Shown here one piece after another: positions 52,648 through 62,924 of a stretch of DNA of 64,000 nt (position 1 is the first letter of the stretch; each line of letters starts with the position of its first letter). Made by a program: the position numbers and the translations under genes. The DNA is from G963663495 sp963663495 (GTDB lineage: Bacteria > Bacteroidota > Rhodothermia > Rhodothermales > Bin80). The stretch is from the NCBI GenBank assembly GCA_963663495.1, contig OY760427.1:5022001-5086000 (forward strand), written 5' to 3'. Under the pieces are notes generated by a model. The model was not told the DNA's origin and did no database searches. It worked only from the letters and a program-made list of their open reading frames with translations.

Positions 52648-54645
52648 GTGTCGTTTGTAACTCCTCTTTTTCTTATTGCCGCAGGTGCAGTAGCCTTTCC
52701 AGTCATCGCACACCTGGTACGACGGCGGCGGGCTCGCTGCGTCCCTTTCAGCTCCCTCATACTGCTTGAGGCCTCTCCACTCCCGCTGGTGCGCCGGCGT
52801 CGGCTTAGAGATATCCTCCTTCTCGCGCTACGCTCCGCGATGCTGGTGCTCCTGGCGCTCGCCTTTGCGCGACCATTTGTTCCGCAGGAGCAACTGCCAT
52901 TTATCCCCGTACAGCAGAGTCAATCGGTGGTGCTCCTAATAGATCGCTCGTTCAGCATGCAAGCGGGCGATCGCCTTGACGAAGCACGAAGCAAGGCTTT
53001 GCGATACGTTGAAGAAGCAGGTAGAGGCGACGAGATAGCCATCGTAGCCTTCAGCGACGGAGCCTTCCAACTGACAGAACTCAACCGAGGCACTGAATTG
53101 CAACGGCGGGTTATCGCGGACCTTCAACCCACCTTCCGGTCAACGGACTATCGCGCTCCACTGCGCATGGCTGCCGACATATTGGAGCATGCTACGCATA
53201 AACAACGACAAGTGGTGCTGATCTCCGACTTCCAGCTCAGCGGCTTCAATGGTAGCATGGAAGATGTTAGGCTTCCGGACAATATCGGATTGGTAACAGA
53301 GACGGTGGATATTGGTGGGACGGACAACCTTTTCTTTAAGGATCTTGCGATCACCCTTCACCGCAGCGCAGAGGCGGTGACAATGGCTCTGCGCGCGCAG
53401 CTTGAGCCCGAGCTTGACCATCCCGTCACGTTGCAGGTGGCGGGGATGCAGGTGGACCGACGTACTGACGCGCCCGCCGGACATGCCTATTTTCGGGAGC
53501 AGTCCGTACGTATGGGGTACCATCAGGGCAGCCTGCGGGTAGATGACGTCGTGCTAGAGGCCGACAACACGCTTTACTTTACGAGCTATATAGCTCCGCG
53601 ACCCGTAGTGTTGTTGGTTGACGGTGATCCCCGGAGACGCAACAGGTTCTTCCTTGAGACTGCTTTTGAGCTGGGAGAACACGCAGCATTTACGCTCCGT
53701 CAACGCGAGAGTCTGACCGAGGCGGCATTGCGGGGCGCAGATATCGTAATCCTATCCGATTTGCCCACGTTGTCGACCCATGCACTTGCAGTGCTCCGCA
53801 GCTTCGTTGAGAACGGCGGCGGAACGCTGTTTTCCGTGGGGCCATCAATGGATCCGGCTGCTCTCGCAGTCGCCCTAAACCAGCTGGGCGTTACCACAGC
53901 GAAGCGCTTCGCCCTACACACCGCAGAGCCGGCAAGCTCATATACCCTTGGCGTATACGACGACCGTCATCCTGGCGTCGGGAGTGTCTTTGACCATGCC
54001 ACCAGAATGCGGCCGCGGATTCGACGGTATGTAGCCATGGAGCCGGATTCCGGCGCGAACGTAGTCGCCAGGCTGAATAACGGTGCCCCGTTGCTTATTG
54101 AATCCAGTATCGGAGCCGGCAAGGTTTTGGTCTTATCTACCACTTTCAGCTCCGAATGGAACGACCTGCCACTCGGCGGAGCATACGTACCGCTGTTGCA
54201 TCGCCTTGCGACGTACAGCTTCGATACCCCCGCCGCAACACATCAGTACATGGTAGGAGATGTTGTGCAGCTACCTGCAGACATTGAATGGGATATCCTG
54301 TCGCCTGACGGAAACATCTACAAGGCTGATACGGGATATTTTCGTGAAACAGACGTGCCCGGCCATTACATTGCAGCTTCAGGATCGGTTCAGCGGCCAT
54401 TTTCCGTAAACATAGACCCTGGGGAATCCAACCTTGCTGCCCGGGATGAGAAAGAAGTATACGCTTCCATCATCGGTTCCCGGAATGACGAGGCGAGAGC
54501 CCCAAACGAAGCTACACTCCAGATGCGGGAAGAAGAAAGAAAACAAAAGCTATGGCGTATTGTGATACTAACGGTCTTGGGAATCTTGTTAATTGAAAGC
54601 CTACTCGCAGGTCGCAGCACACGAAAGGAAGTACCCATTGTCTAA
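52648..54645 (+). CDS. BatA-type membrane protein with VWA domain
   Basis: 665 residues from GTG at 52648. The N-terminal aerotolerance BatA domain includes FLIAAGAVAFPVIAHLVRRR and PLVRRRRLRDILLLALRSAM, giving two membrane segments (about 5-25 and 55-75). A VWA domain follows with VVLLIDRSFSMQAGDRLDEA and VVLISDFQLSG. A middle domain, VVLLVDGDPRRRNRFFLETA and ADIVILSDLPTLSTHALAVL, resembles a GATase-like fold. A single C-terminal membrane helix is WRIVILTVLGILLIESLLAG. It overlaps the DUF4175 gene by 8 bp, indicating translational coupling. Confidence 0.82.
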   Translation: MSFVTPLFLIAAGAVAFPVIAHLVRRRRARCVPFSSLILLEASPLPLVRRRRLRDILLLALRSAMLVLLALAFARPFVPQEQLPFIPVQQSQSVVLLIDRSFSMQAGDRLDEARSKALRYVEEAGRGDEIAIVAFSDGAFQLTELNRGTELQRRVIADLQPTFRSTDYRAPLRMAADILEHATHKQRQVVLISDFQLSGFNGSMEDVRLPDNIGLVTETVDIGGTDNLFFKDLAITLHRSAEAVTMALRAQLEPELDHPVTLQVAGMQVDRRTDAPAGHAYFREQSVRMGYHQGSLRVDDVVLEADNTLYFTSYIAPRPVVLLVDGDPRRRNRFFLETAFELGEHAAFTLRQRESLTEAALRGADIVILSDLPTLSTHALAVLRSFVENGGGTLFSVGPSMDPAALAVALNQLGVTTAKRFALHTAEPASSYTLGVYDDRHPGVGSVFDHATRMRPRIRRYVAMEPDSGANVVARLNNGAPLLIESSIGAGKVLVLSTTFSSEWNDLPLGGAYVPLLHRLATYSFDTPAATHQYMVGDVVQLPADIEWDILSPDGNIYKADTGYFRETDVPGHYIAASGSVQRPFSVNIDPGESNLAARDEKEVYASIIGSRNDEARAPNEATLQMREEERKQKLWRIVILTVLGILLIESLLAGRSTRKEVPIV

Positions 54646-57600
54646 TACTAGTCGCGAAATTTCCCGGGTTGTGGGAGCGGTTCGCAGACAATACATCTGG
54701 CGAACGCTCCTGGCAGGTACCGCCTGCGGCCTGCTAACGTTGTTGGGTTGCAGCGGTGCAATGATGCTACTGCGCCCTATGCTGGGGCTTGGTGTCTATC
54801 TGCTGTGCCTGGCTCTTGCGCTCACGGCGAATGTTTGGGTTTGGGGACGCTTTGTGGTTCGGCCCGCGCTACGTCTGCCGACCAACAGACAGGTAGCCCT
54901 CTACATTGAAGAACATGCGCCAGACCTTGAGGACCGGCTGAACAGTGCGGTGGAAGCAGGCTCTGCTACTGACGATCCGGTTATCGCTGGCCTGCTCGCC
55001 GATGCTTCCTCAAGGATAAAGGGTATTGCGCCCTCCCGCGTTGTTCGCAGACTGCGCGAGCGACTCCTGACATACGGCAGCATGGGCGGCATCGCCGCCC
55101 TCCTTGTTCTTGTGGTTGCTAATTGGCAGTCTTTCCGACTCGTAGCCCTTGAGACTTCCCTTCCGGGTGTAGCCGCGCGACAATTCTTGACGGTTACGCC
55201 CGGTAACGTGGACATAAAGCAGGGTGAGGGGCAGCAGGTAGTAGCCAGGCTCAGGTCGGAGTATGGTGGTGAAGTTTTCATCTCCTACGATACCGGTGAC
55301 GGACAGTGGCTGCGTAACAACATGGAGCCTGGCAGCAGCGGGCGTTCGTTCCTCTGGGAATTCCTGGATATACAAGCGCCTATAAATTACTTCGTGCAGG
55401 CTGGCAACCGGCGATCGGACGTATTCCAGATCTCACTACATGAATTCCCGTCTGTTACACGCATAGATGTGACGTATCGGTATCCAGGCTATACAGGTCT
55501 GCCTGATCGTACGGAGGAGGATAATGGCGACATTGAGGGACCGGCAGGGTCCGACGTCACGGTACATGTCCATGTCACTGAGACGGCCACGAAGGCGGCG
55601 ATGGTCATGGAGAGTGGAACAACGGTAGAGCTGCGCCGGAGAATGGATGGCGTGTACCGCGGCGCATTGGCGATTCGGAAGGAGGACTCGTATGCCATCG
55701 TTGTCACCGACGCCGCCGGCAACACAAACAGGTTCCCGGCTCAATACCTGATCCTGCCAATACCCGACTCTGCGCCCCGTATCGCCGTTCGCGACCCGGG
55801 AAGAGATATTCGAGCCAGTGTGGTCGAGGAAGTACTTGTCGCTGCGGACTCTGGAGATGACTATGGCATCACGTCATTCGCAATGCGCTACTCTATCAAC
55901 GGAGAAGAGGAGCAAGAGGTGGACCTCCTGGATGGAAGGGAGGGGCTAAGCATCTCGGGCGAGACATTGCTCTTCCTTGAAGACCACGCAGTGGAGCCGG
56001 GAGATGTCATCAGCTACTATGCAAAGGCTTCCGATGCGCTTCGCGAAGAAGTCACAGACATGTATTTCATTGAGGTGCGGCCCTTTGACCAGTCGTTCCG
56101 CCAGGTTGCCAATGCCGGCGACATGCAGGGCGCACAACGCCAGAGTGGTCTTGTTGTTAGTCAACAGGAAATCATAGCCGCCACATGGCGCCTGCTTCGA
56201 CACCGCGACGAGGATGTTAACAGCATTAGCGACCTGGAGTCCGTTGTACAGGCGCAGGACAATCTACGCAGCGAAATAAGCGAGCGTATCGCCTCTACTG
56301 CGCTATCCCTGGAATTGCGCGCAAGCAGCGAGCAGCGCCGGGTGGTGGAGTACCTGGAGCAGGCAATTACCGAGATGGGCCGTGCGGTCGAACTTCTCAG
56401 GGATGGAAACCTCCGCGAAGCCCTAACACCAGAACGGCGGGCGCTGACATTTCTGTTGCGGGCCGATGCCCAGAATACAGAGCGGCAGGTAGCCCAGCAG
56501 TCAGGAGGCGGCGGGGCATCAGCTACCGAGGAACGTATGTCGGAGCTGATGGACCTGGAACTGGATATCTCAAAGAACAAATATGAAACGCAGCAGCAGT
56601 CGCCCACGCCGGACAGAAATGATGCGATGGACCAGGCCATGCAACGGGTGAAGGACCTCGCTCGGAGGCAGCAGAGCCTCGCGGAGAATACAGATGGCTC
56701 TCAGATGCAGGGGCAAAACCGCAGGCGGTTTGTTGACCGCCTGCAGCGCGATCAGGATGCGTTGCGGCGGCAGGTGGAGCAGCTTTCGCAGGCATTGCAA
56801 TCCTCCGCATCGGAGTCCACCCAGCGCCGACTGGATCGCACTGCACACAGCATGTCACAGGCACAGCGCGCCCTGAGGCGCGATGACATTGAGGAGGCAG
56901 TCGAACGCCAGCAGCAGGCACTAGATGATCTGCAGCAGTTAGAGCAGGACATCCAGACTGCATCGCGCGGCTCCTTGCGCCAGCGAATCAAGCGTCTGGA
57001 ACACGACTTAGCGATGGTGACAGAACGTGAACAACAATTGGCCCGGGAACTGGCAGATGCTGCTGTACGACAGGAGCACAATGCGGAGGGCATGGCGCGT
57101 GAGCGCAATTCCATTCTGAAGGAAACGGAGCGCGCATTGAGCGAAGCGCGCGAACTGGAATATCAAGCGCTGGATCAGGATCAGCGTGTCGCAACTGCAC
57201 TGCGTAACCTCCAGCTAGAAGCGACAAAAGCGCGGCTGCTAGACGCAATGGATGATTCTCGGGAAGCCTTGGAAAATGGTTGGATTGATGCGGCAAACCG
57301 TGTGGAAAGCGGCATCCTGGAGGCAATGGAACAGCTACGGGAACCGCGCACTGCACTGACTGATGGCCTCCCCGTCATTGAAGAGGAAGGGCTCCTACAG
57401 ACGCTGAACCAGATTGAGGCGTTGCGCAATGAGCTTGAGCAATTGGATGTGCAGGCTGGTCGAGCAGAATCGGGCATCCAACAGGCCCTGAGGGCGCGCA
57501 TACAGCAGCAGATGGAGCGAACTCAGGGCCTAGTGCAGAGGCTTCGCCGGAACAACCCCGGCAACGACGCCATGCAGCAGACCTTGCGCGGGATACAAAA

Positions 57601-57841
57601 CGCCCTTGCGCGAGCGGACCACACGGGTATCCTGCTTGACGAGGGATCGGCGAAGGCATTCTTCGACGATAACTTCATGGCTCCGATCACCCGGCTTCAG
57701 CTCGAAATCCGGCAGCGGTTGGACTACCTCCAGCTTTCACGGCCACTATTCGGGGGGCGTAGGGAAGATGTCCCCCCTGAATACCAGGCGATGGTCGAGA
57801 AGTATTTTGAGTCTCTTTCCCGGCGGGCAACCGCGCAGTAG
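54638..57841 (+). CDS. DUF4175-like membrane protein with long coiled coil
   Basis: 1,067 residues from the TTG at 54638, chosen for the AGGAAG ribosome site before it and the 8-bp overlap with the upstream stop. Two N-terminal membrane segments (about 20-65: TLLAGTACGLLTLLGCSGAM, LGLGVYLLCLALALTANVWV) and one near 150 (YGSMGGIAALLVLVVANW) precede a large beta-rich exported part. From about residue 540 to 970 it is highly Gln/Arg/Glu-rich with heptads (QQSLAENTDGSQMQGQNRR, DDLQQLEQDIQTASRG), predicting long coiled coils. It fits DUF4175-type proteins in BatA/VWA operons. The role is unknown; a periplasmic scaffold is a reasonable guess. Confidence 0.75.
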   Translation: MSNTSREISRVVGAVRRQYIWRTLLAGTACGLLTLLGCSGAMMLLRPMLGLGVYLLCLALALTANVWVWGRFVVRPALRLPTNRQVALYIEEHAPDLEDRLNSAVEAGSATDDPVIAGLLADASSRIKGIAPSRVVRRLRERLLTYGSMGGIAALLVLVVANWQSFRLVALETSLPGVAARQFLTVTPGNVDIKQGEGQQVVARLRSEYGGEVFISYDTGDGQWLRNNMEPGSSGRSFLWEFLDIQAPINYFVQAGNRRSDVFQISLHEFPSVTRIDVTYRYPGYTGLPDRTEEDNGDIEGPAGSDVTVHVHVTETATKAAMVMESGTTVELRRRMDGVYRGALAIRKEDSYAIVVTDAAGNTNRFPAQYLILPIPDSAPRIAVRDPGRDIRASVVEEVLVAADSGDDYGITSFAMRYSINGEEEQEVDLLDGREGLSISGETLLFLEDHAVEPGDVISYYAKASDALREEVTDMYFIEVRPFDQSFRQVANAGDMQGAQRQSGLVVSQQEIIAATWRLLRHRDEDVNSISDLESVVQAQDNLRSEISERIASTALSLELRASSEQRRVVEYLEQAITEMGRAVELLRDGNLREALTPERRALTFLLRADAQNTERQVAQQSGGGGASATEERMSELMDLELDISKNKYETQQQSPTPDRNDAMDQAMQRVKDLARRQQSLAENTDGSQMQGQNRRRFVDRLQRDQDALRRQVEQLSQALQSSASESTQRRLDRTAHSMSQAQRALRRDDIEEAVERQQQALDDLQQLEQDIQTASRGSLRQRIKRLEHDLAMVTEREQQLARELADAAVRQEHNAEGMARERNSILKETERALSEARELEYQALDQDQRVATALRNLQLEATKARLLDAMDDSREALENGWIDAANRVESGILEAMEQLREPRTALTDGLPVIEEEGLLQTLNQIEALRNELEQLDVQAGRAESGIQQALRARIQQQMERTQGLVQRLRRNNPGNDAMQQTLRGIQNALARADHTGILLDEGSAKAFFDDNFMAPITRLQLEIRQRLDYLQLSRPLFGGRREDVPPEYQAMVEKYFESLSRRATAQ

Positions 57842-57850
57842 GAATGACTA

Positions 57851-59308
57851 GGGAGTTATATGGCTGAGTGCCACGCGTTTTCGCAGGAATTACTTTTTGT
57901 GCTTTGGTCGTGCAGACAGGATGGCTTTCGCCAGTTTTTCATAATCGGTTCCCGCTGTTCACGAACAAACTGCAATTATTTCAAATAACTCAACACGTGG
58001 GTATTCATGCTATATAATTGCCATATATTAGGGAGTTATATACCACCGTGCCATGCCCGAAACGGTTAGTTCATACCGCAATATCACATACAGGCTATTG
58101 CCCGGAAGTCGGAGTAACGCCAAGCAACTTGCTGGATTAGCGGGTGCGTGTAGGTTTGTGTGGAATGCCATCCTCGCAGAGCAGAGCGAGGCGTACAGGA
58201 AAGCGAAAGAGGCTGGAGAGAAGCCGCCCTCGGTAAGCTTCTTCTCGCTGGGGAAGCGATTCACGGCGCTGCGCCGCACGGTCGAGTGGCTACCTGAATA
58301 CTCCTTTGGTGTCGTTAGATACACATTGAAGTATCAGGCGGATGCATGGAAGGCATTCTTCAAGGAGGGTAAGGGAAGACCGAGATTCCATTCCAGACGT
58401 GGTAGTACGCCTTCGTTCACGATCCCGGATAACGTAAGGGTTCGGGATGGTAAGCTGTATATCCCGAAAGTGGGATATATGGCGCTCCGCAGGCGGGGAG
58501 GCAACCCGTACCCTGATGGTATACCCGTCAAAGCCACGGTAAAGAAGAACGCCGGCAAAGGGTATGCTGTCATCTGCTACAGGATGGAGGCACCTGTAAT
58601 AGAGGATACCGGCGGTGCTGTAGGCATTGACCGTAATTGCGGGCAGGTCGCTATGGTCTCCACAGAGGGCGATACAAGCATTATCAGACAACCGGATACC
58701 AAGCGTCTTGATGCCAAGTTGAAGCGGCATCAGCGAAGACTGGCGAGACAGAAGAAAGGCTCCAACCGTCGTAACAGGCGGAAGCATAGAATCGCCCGCA
58801 TACAGCGCAAGCGTGCTAACATCCTCAAGAATGCGAACCACCAGGTAAGTCGCAGTATTGCCCATTGCTCCTCAACGGTGATACTGGAGGACCTGAAGAT
58901 CAAAGCGATGCCACGTTCAGCTAAGGGGACGATGGAGAGCTTTGGCACAAACGTCAAACAGAAGTCTGGCCTCAACCGTGGAATACTGCGAACAGGTTGG
59001 GGCCAGCTGGATCAGATGCTGGGTTATAAGTGCCGCAAGGTGATAAAGGTTACCGCTGCCTATATCAGTCAGCGGTGTTCTGTGTGTGGGCACACAGAAG
59101 CGAGTAACCGTAAGACACGGAGCAAATTCACGTGTATGTCCTGTGGACATGCGGATCATGCAGACCTGAATGCGGCTGCAAACATACTGGCCTCCGGGAT
59201 TGGGGCTGCTGCACGGCGAGGAGCGTTCGGGTTACCGACCCCTATGACCAGTGAAATTGATACTAGTGCCTCACTGTGTACAGTTGGTCACTCACGTATA
59301 TAATTCCC
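57851..59308 (+). mobile_element. tnpB element copy 7, inside an operon, perfect 8-bp target duplication
   Basis: 1458 bp with both terminal inverted repeats. AATGACTA is repeated exactly at 57843-57850 and 59309-59316. It sits in the gap between the DUF4175 and VWA genes and has the same orientation, so the downstream genes depend on read-through or a promoter near its end. Confidence 0.92.
58053..59303 (+). CDS. tnpB: TnpB-type RNA-guided nuclease homologue, copy 7 (intact)
   Basis: 416 residues with D of VGIDRN, E of VILED, D of HADLNAA and the four zinc Cys. Private changes include VSSYRN at the start, KEGKGRP, AHCSST, AMPRSAKG, YISQRC in the zinc ribbon lead-in, and MTSEIDTS near the end. 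The clean target duplication marks it as one of the youngest insertions. Its TAA stop lies in the right terminal repeat. Sense orientation within the operon. Confidence 0.92.
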   Translation: MPETVSSYRNITYRLLPGSRSNAKQLAGLAGACRFVWNAILAEQSEAYRKAKEAGEKPPSVSFFSLGKRFTALRRTVEWLPEYSFGVVRYTLKYQADAWKAFFKEGKGRPRFHSRRGSTPSFTIPDNVRVRDGKLYIPKVGYMALRRRGGNPYPDGIPVKATVKKNAGKGYAVICYRMEAPVIEDTGGAVGIDRNCGQVAMVSTEGDTSIIRQPDTKRLDAKLKRHQRRLARQKKGSNRRNRRKHRIARIQRKRANILKNANHQVSRSIAHCSSTVILEDLKIKAMPRSAKGTMESFGTNVKQKSGLNRGILRTGWGQLDQMLGYKCRKVIKVTAAYISQRCSVCGHTEASNRKTRSKFTCMSCGHADHADLNAAANILASGIGAAARRGAFGLPTPMTSEIDTSASLCTVGHSRI

Positions 59309-59331
59309 AATGACTAGGGGCCCGTTCATGC

Positions 59332-61608
59332 ATGCTTGAGTGGCTGCTTAAGTTCAGCCCGCTGGCGTACCAGGAGGGTACAGTGAGCCTTGAGCAGAAC
59401 GCTGCTTGGCTGTGGCTCCTTTTTGCGGTAGTGGCTGCTTGGCTGTTCGTGCTCGCGTGGCGCACGGTAGCTCCATTGCATGTTCGAGCAGTCTCACTGG
59501 GGCTGCGATTGGTTGCGTTGCTGCTGATCTGTTTGCCCCTGTTTGAACCTGCGCTTGTAACGCCCGATGTCATCCCCGACGAAAACTTTGTGGCGATCCT
59601 TGTAGATGGCTCCAGGAGCATGACGTTGGCTGATGGCAACAACGGGGTTCGGCGGCATGACGAAGCGCTCAATCTGCTTTACGATCCCACCTATGGAATC
59701 GTAGACGCGTTGCGTGAGGATTTTGTGGTGCGCCTCTACACTTTTGGAGAGGCAGCGCGGAGAACGGATTCGGTCCATGTAGAGCCGGAAGCCGGCAGCA
59801 CCGATTTCACCGCTGCGTTAGAGCAGGTGGTGTCGGAATTTCGTGGCTTGCCTCTGACGGGCATTGTGCTTCTGACCGACGGAGCAGACAACAGTAGTAG
59901 TGCGCCAATGGCAGCAGCGGCAGAAATCCGGGAAAGCGGTATTGGGCTTCACGTTGTGGGGCTCGGGTCGGACAGCCACATGCCGGAGCGCGAAATCCTG
60001 GACGTTGTGGTAAACAAGGGCATCGGCGACAATACGGGTGCCGAGATTGACCTGCAGGTCCGCAGTGCATCCGGCGAAGACTCATTGGCAACCTTCAGCA
60101 TCCTTGACCGCGGCACAGAAATGTTCACCAGCAAGCGCCCGCTGACTGGTGACGGTGGTATTGACTATGTCACCCTATTCTTCAAACCCGAGGTACAGGA
60201 GGCGCGCGCGTACCAGGTCAGGATAGCAGCTGTGGACGGGGAAGTGAATCTGGAAAACAATGTCGCTGACATTATCATCAATGCACAAAAGGATTCTGTA
60301 CGAGTCTTGTACTTTGAGGGTCACCCCCGGCAGGATTTCAAGTTCATCAAGCGGGCCTTGGAAGCCGACCAAGTAATCGAATTCACCTCCATAATGCGGA
60401 CCGGTACTGGCAAGTTCTACCGCCAAGGCATCCGGTCACCGGACGAGCTGGCAAATGGCTTCCCTACCAGCCAGGAGGAGCTCAACCAGTTTAAGACTGT
60501 AATTCTAGGCGATGTTGAGGCTGCAGCGTTTTCTTTCGAGCAGCTACGGCTGATGGAGGCCTTTGTGAGACGGCGGGGAGGAGGGTTCCTGATGACGGGC
60601 GGTCGCCGGTCATTTTCAGAAGGAGATTACAATATGACACCTGTGGCGGACATGCTGCCGGTCACGCTTGACGAATCCCGCCGCCAGGTCCTACCGCGAA
60701 AATTCTTGGGCCCTGATGAGGCAGAAGATCAAGGGTTTTCTTTCGTACCATCCATCGCAGGCTTGGATAGTCCAATCCTCAAGTTTTCGCCTAACGCTAC
60801 GACGAACCAGCTGAGTTGGGCTGACATGCCTGCCCTGACAAGCATCAACTATCTAGGTTCCGTAAAGCCGGGGGCGCAGGTGCTGGCGCACAAGCCGGCG
60901 GATCAACACGGCGACGAGGAGCCCATCCTCATAGTGCAGCGCTACGGCAAGGGGCGTAGTACCGCGCTGGCCACCAGCAGCACATGGCGCTGGCAGATGT
61001 TGTTGGAAGCGGACGATGCCCGCCACGAGCGGTTTTGGCAGCAGCTGGTACGTTGGCTTGCAGCCGATGCCCCTAACCGCGTGCAACTCAACCTTGAGAG
61101 CGAACGGCTGTCCCCCGGCGAGGAGCTTGTGGCGCGGGTGCAGGTCTTTGACCCGCTCTTCAACCTTCTCCCCGATGCCAGTATACGCGGCGAACTCACT
61201 CTTCCGTCCGGTGAACAATCAAGCGTCCATTTTAGCGAGACGTTCTCATCGCCGGGAACGCATATCGCTACCGTTACGGCGCAGGCTGTTGGTGTGCATA
61301 CCGTTGTAGTCCGGGCACAGCATGATGGCATGGATGTCGGGAAGCATGAGCAGTATTTTCTAGTTAGTCCTTCCCGCAGAGAATTCGAAAATGCGACACG
61401 CAAAGGGCAGGAGCTACGTGACTTGGCGCCCGCTACGTATTACGAGCCTTCCGATGTAGCGCGCATTCCTGAAGCCATGCGCACCCATCGTGGCAGCACC
61501 TCCGTGTACCATGCTCAGTACCTGTGGGATATTCCGATACTATTCCTGTTCACCATTGGACTGCTTATCGGCGAGTGGTTCTATCGGCGACGGAACGGCT
61601 TGGCATGA
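59332..61608 (+). CDS. VWA-domain membrane protein with GATase-like domain
   Basis: 758 residues. The N-terminus has two membrane segments (about 24-44, AAWLWLLFAVVAAWLFVLAW; 55-75, LRLVALLLICLPLFEPAL). A VWA domain follows at about 85-240, with VAILVDGSRSMTLADG (DxSxS) and GIVLLTDGADNSSSAP. A GATase1-like region (about 330-580) includes RVLYFEGHPRQDFKFIKRAL and RRGGGFLMTGGRRSFSEGDY. A C-terminal membrane segment (IPILFLFTIGLLIGEWFYRR) ends it. It is the partner of the BatA-type gene upstream of the tnpB element. It overlaps the caspase-like gene by 4 bp (ATGA). Confidence 0.82.
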   Translation: MLEWLLKFSPLAYQEGTVSLEQNAAWLWLLFAVVAAWLFVLAWRTVAPLHVRAVSLGLRLVALLLICLPLFEPALVTPDVIPDENFVAILVDGSRSMTLADGNNGVRRHDEALNLLYDPTYGIVDALREDFVVRLYTFGEAARRTDSVHVEPEAGSTDFTAALEQVVSEFRGLPLTGIVLLTDGADNSSSAPMAAAAEIRESGIGLHVVGLGSDSHMPEREILDVVVNKGIGDNTGAEIDLQVRSASGEDSLATFSILDRGTEMFTSKRPLTGDGGIDYVTLFFKPEVQEARAYQVRIAAVDGEVNLENNVADIIINAQKDSVRVLYFEGHPRQDFKFIKRALEADQVIEFTSIMRTGTGKFYRQGIRSPDELANGFPTSQEELNQFKTVILGDVEAAAFSFEQLRLMEAFVRRRGGGFLMTGGRRSFSEGDYNMTPVADMLPVTLDESRRQVLPRKFLGPDEAEDQGFSFVPSIAGLDSPILKFSPNATTNQLSWADMPALTSINYLGSVKPGAQVLAHKPADQHGDEEPILIVQRYGKGRSTALATSSTWRWQMLLEADDARHERFWQQLVRWLAADAPNRVQLNLESERLSPGEELVARVQVFDPLFNLLPDASIRGELTLPSGEQSSVHFSETFSSPGTHIATVTAQAVGVHTVVVRAQHDGMDVGKHEQYFLVSPSRREFENATRKGQELRDLAPATYYEPSDVARIPEAMRTHRGSTSVYHAQYLWDIPILFLFTIGLLIGEWFYRRRNGLA

Positions 61609-62591
61609 GAGAAAAAGCACTTATGGCGGTAGCCATCTGTATGGGATGCCTCCTCGGTACCAGTGCCCGTGGACAAGAGCATTATGCCCTTCTTGTAGGA
61701 GGCTTAGGAGGAATGTCAGAACAGACTCACCGGCTGCGCCAGCTCCTTTATGATGCGCACCAAGCACTTATCTCACCGTTAGGGTATGACGAGGCACATG
61801 TGACGGTGCTGGGTGAAACAGCATTGGAAGGCGAGCCCATGATTGATGGCATTTCTACGGCTGAGGCAATCCGTGACTGGTTTGAGCTGATTGCCGAAAG
61901 AGTGGGGGCGAACGATCAAGTGATGGTAATATTGTTTGGTCACGGCTCCTTTGATGGGCGTGCTTCTCGGTTCAATATCCCCCGCCGTGATCTGACCGCC
62001 GAACAGTTTGCCAACCTGCTGAATCAAGTCCCTGCGGGTCGTAGCATTTTTGTAAACACTGCGAGCGCTAGCGCCCCGTTTATTCCGGCCCTCAGTAGCC
62101 CGGGGGCCATCGTCATTACTGCCACGCGCACGGCCTCGCAGGCCAATCAGACGATCTTCCCCGAATATTTCGTTGATGCACTGGCAAATCCGGCGGCAGA
62201 CCTTGATAAGGACGGCGGACTTTCTGTTCGCGAGGCGTTCCGTTTTGCATCGGAACACACAGCGGCAATGTTCGAAGCATCCGGGCATCTTGCGACTGAA
62301 CACAGTTTGCTTGAGGATACGGGAGACGGCACCGGTTACCGCGCACGGGACTTAGATGAACACGGCGAAGGAAAACTTGCAGCTGTGACCTATTTATCGC
62401 GTCAATCAGCAACTACTGCCACTACCTTTGCTTCACCCTTAGAGGCCGACAAGAACAGACTCCTAAGAGGTATTGCCGGGCTGATAGCACGCAAGTCTAC
62501 GCTCACGAGTGAGCAGTACTATACGGACCTTGAGCAGTTGTTTGTGGCTCTTGCGCGCCTGAATGATAAGATAGACAGTACCAGCCAGTGA
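61605..62591 (+). CDS. caspase/legumain-like (clan CD) protein lacking the Cys nucleophile
   Basis: 328 residues with a signal peptide (about 1-23, ending TSARGQ). The clan-CD pattern is visible: QVMVILFGHGSFDG with the catalytic-type His113, then GRSIFVNTASASAPFIPALS and AIVITATRTASQAN. The position expected to hold the catalytic Cys after the VNTAS strand has Ser/Ala, and the mature protein contains no Cys at all (the only two are in the signal peptide). It is thus a pseudo-protease or uses another residue. It ends the BatA/DUF58 operon, overlapping the VWA gene by 4 bp. Exported to the periplasm. Confidence 0.7.
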   Translation: MREKALMAVAICMGCLLGTSARGQEHYALLVGGLGGMSEQTHRLRQLLYDAHQALISPLGYDEAHVTVLGETALEGEPMIDGISTAEAIRDWFELIAERVGANDQVMVILFGHGSFDGRASRFNIPRRDLTAEQFANLLNQVPAGRSIFVNTASASAPFIPALSSPGAIVITATRTASQANQTIFPEYFVDALANPAADLDKDGGLSVREAFRFASEHTAAMFEASGHLATEHSLLEDTGDGTGYRARDLDEHGEGKLAAVTYLSRQSATTATTFASPLEADKNRLLRGIAGLIARKSTLTSEQYYTDLEQLFVALARLNDKIDSTSQ

Positions 62592-62924
62592 GAGCCAATG
62601 TGCGTATACCGTGCGGGAGGGATGGACTAGTCACAGCGAAGGCCTTAGCCTGCCGACCGCATGGCTGAACTCTTGCCCCATCGTTGGAAAGCTAGGCGGG
62701 AATTGCAGTAAGCTACCCTCAAGAAAGCGGCATAGGAATTGCTAGACGGGCGCCCCGGGTCATCAGATTGATCCGTGTACGGGTCTGCGAACACGCTGTC
62801 AGGTACTTGACCCCTGCACACCCAACCGACGCCAGCCTATTAACCTTCGGACCGCGGTCTAACTTACTCTAGTTGAGAGAGCAAATGCCCTTATCAATAT
62901 GTATTTCACCGGACGGATACTTTT
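62592..62924. other. no supportable gene
   Basis: About 330 bp after the operon end. No frame with recognisable content and no clear terminator hairpin with T-tract. Confidence 0.4.
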
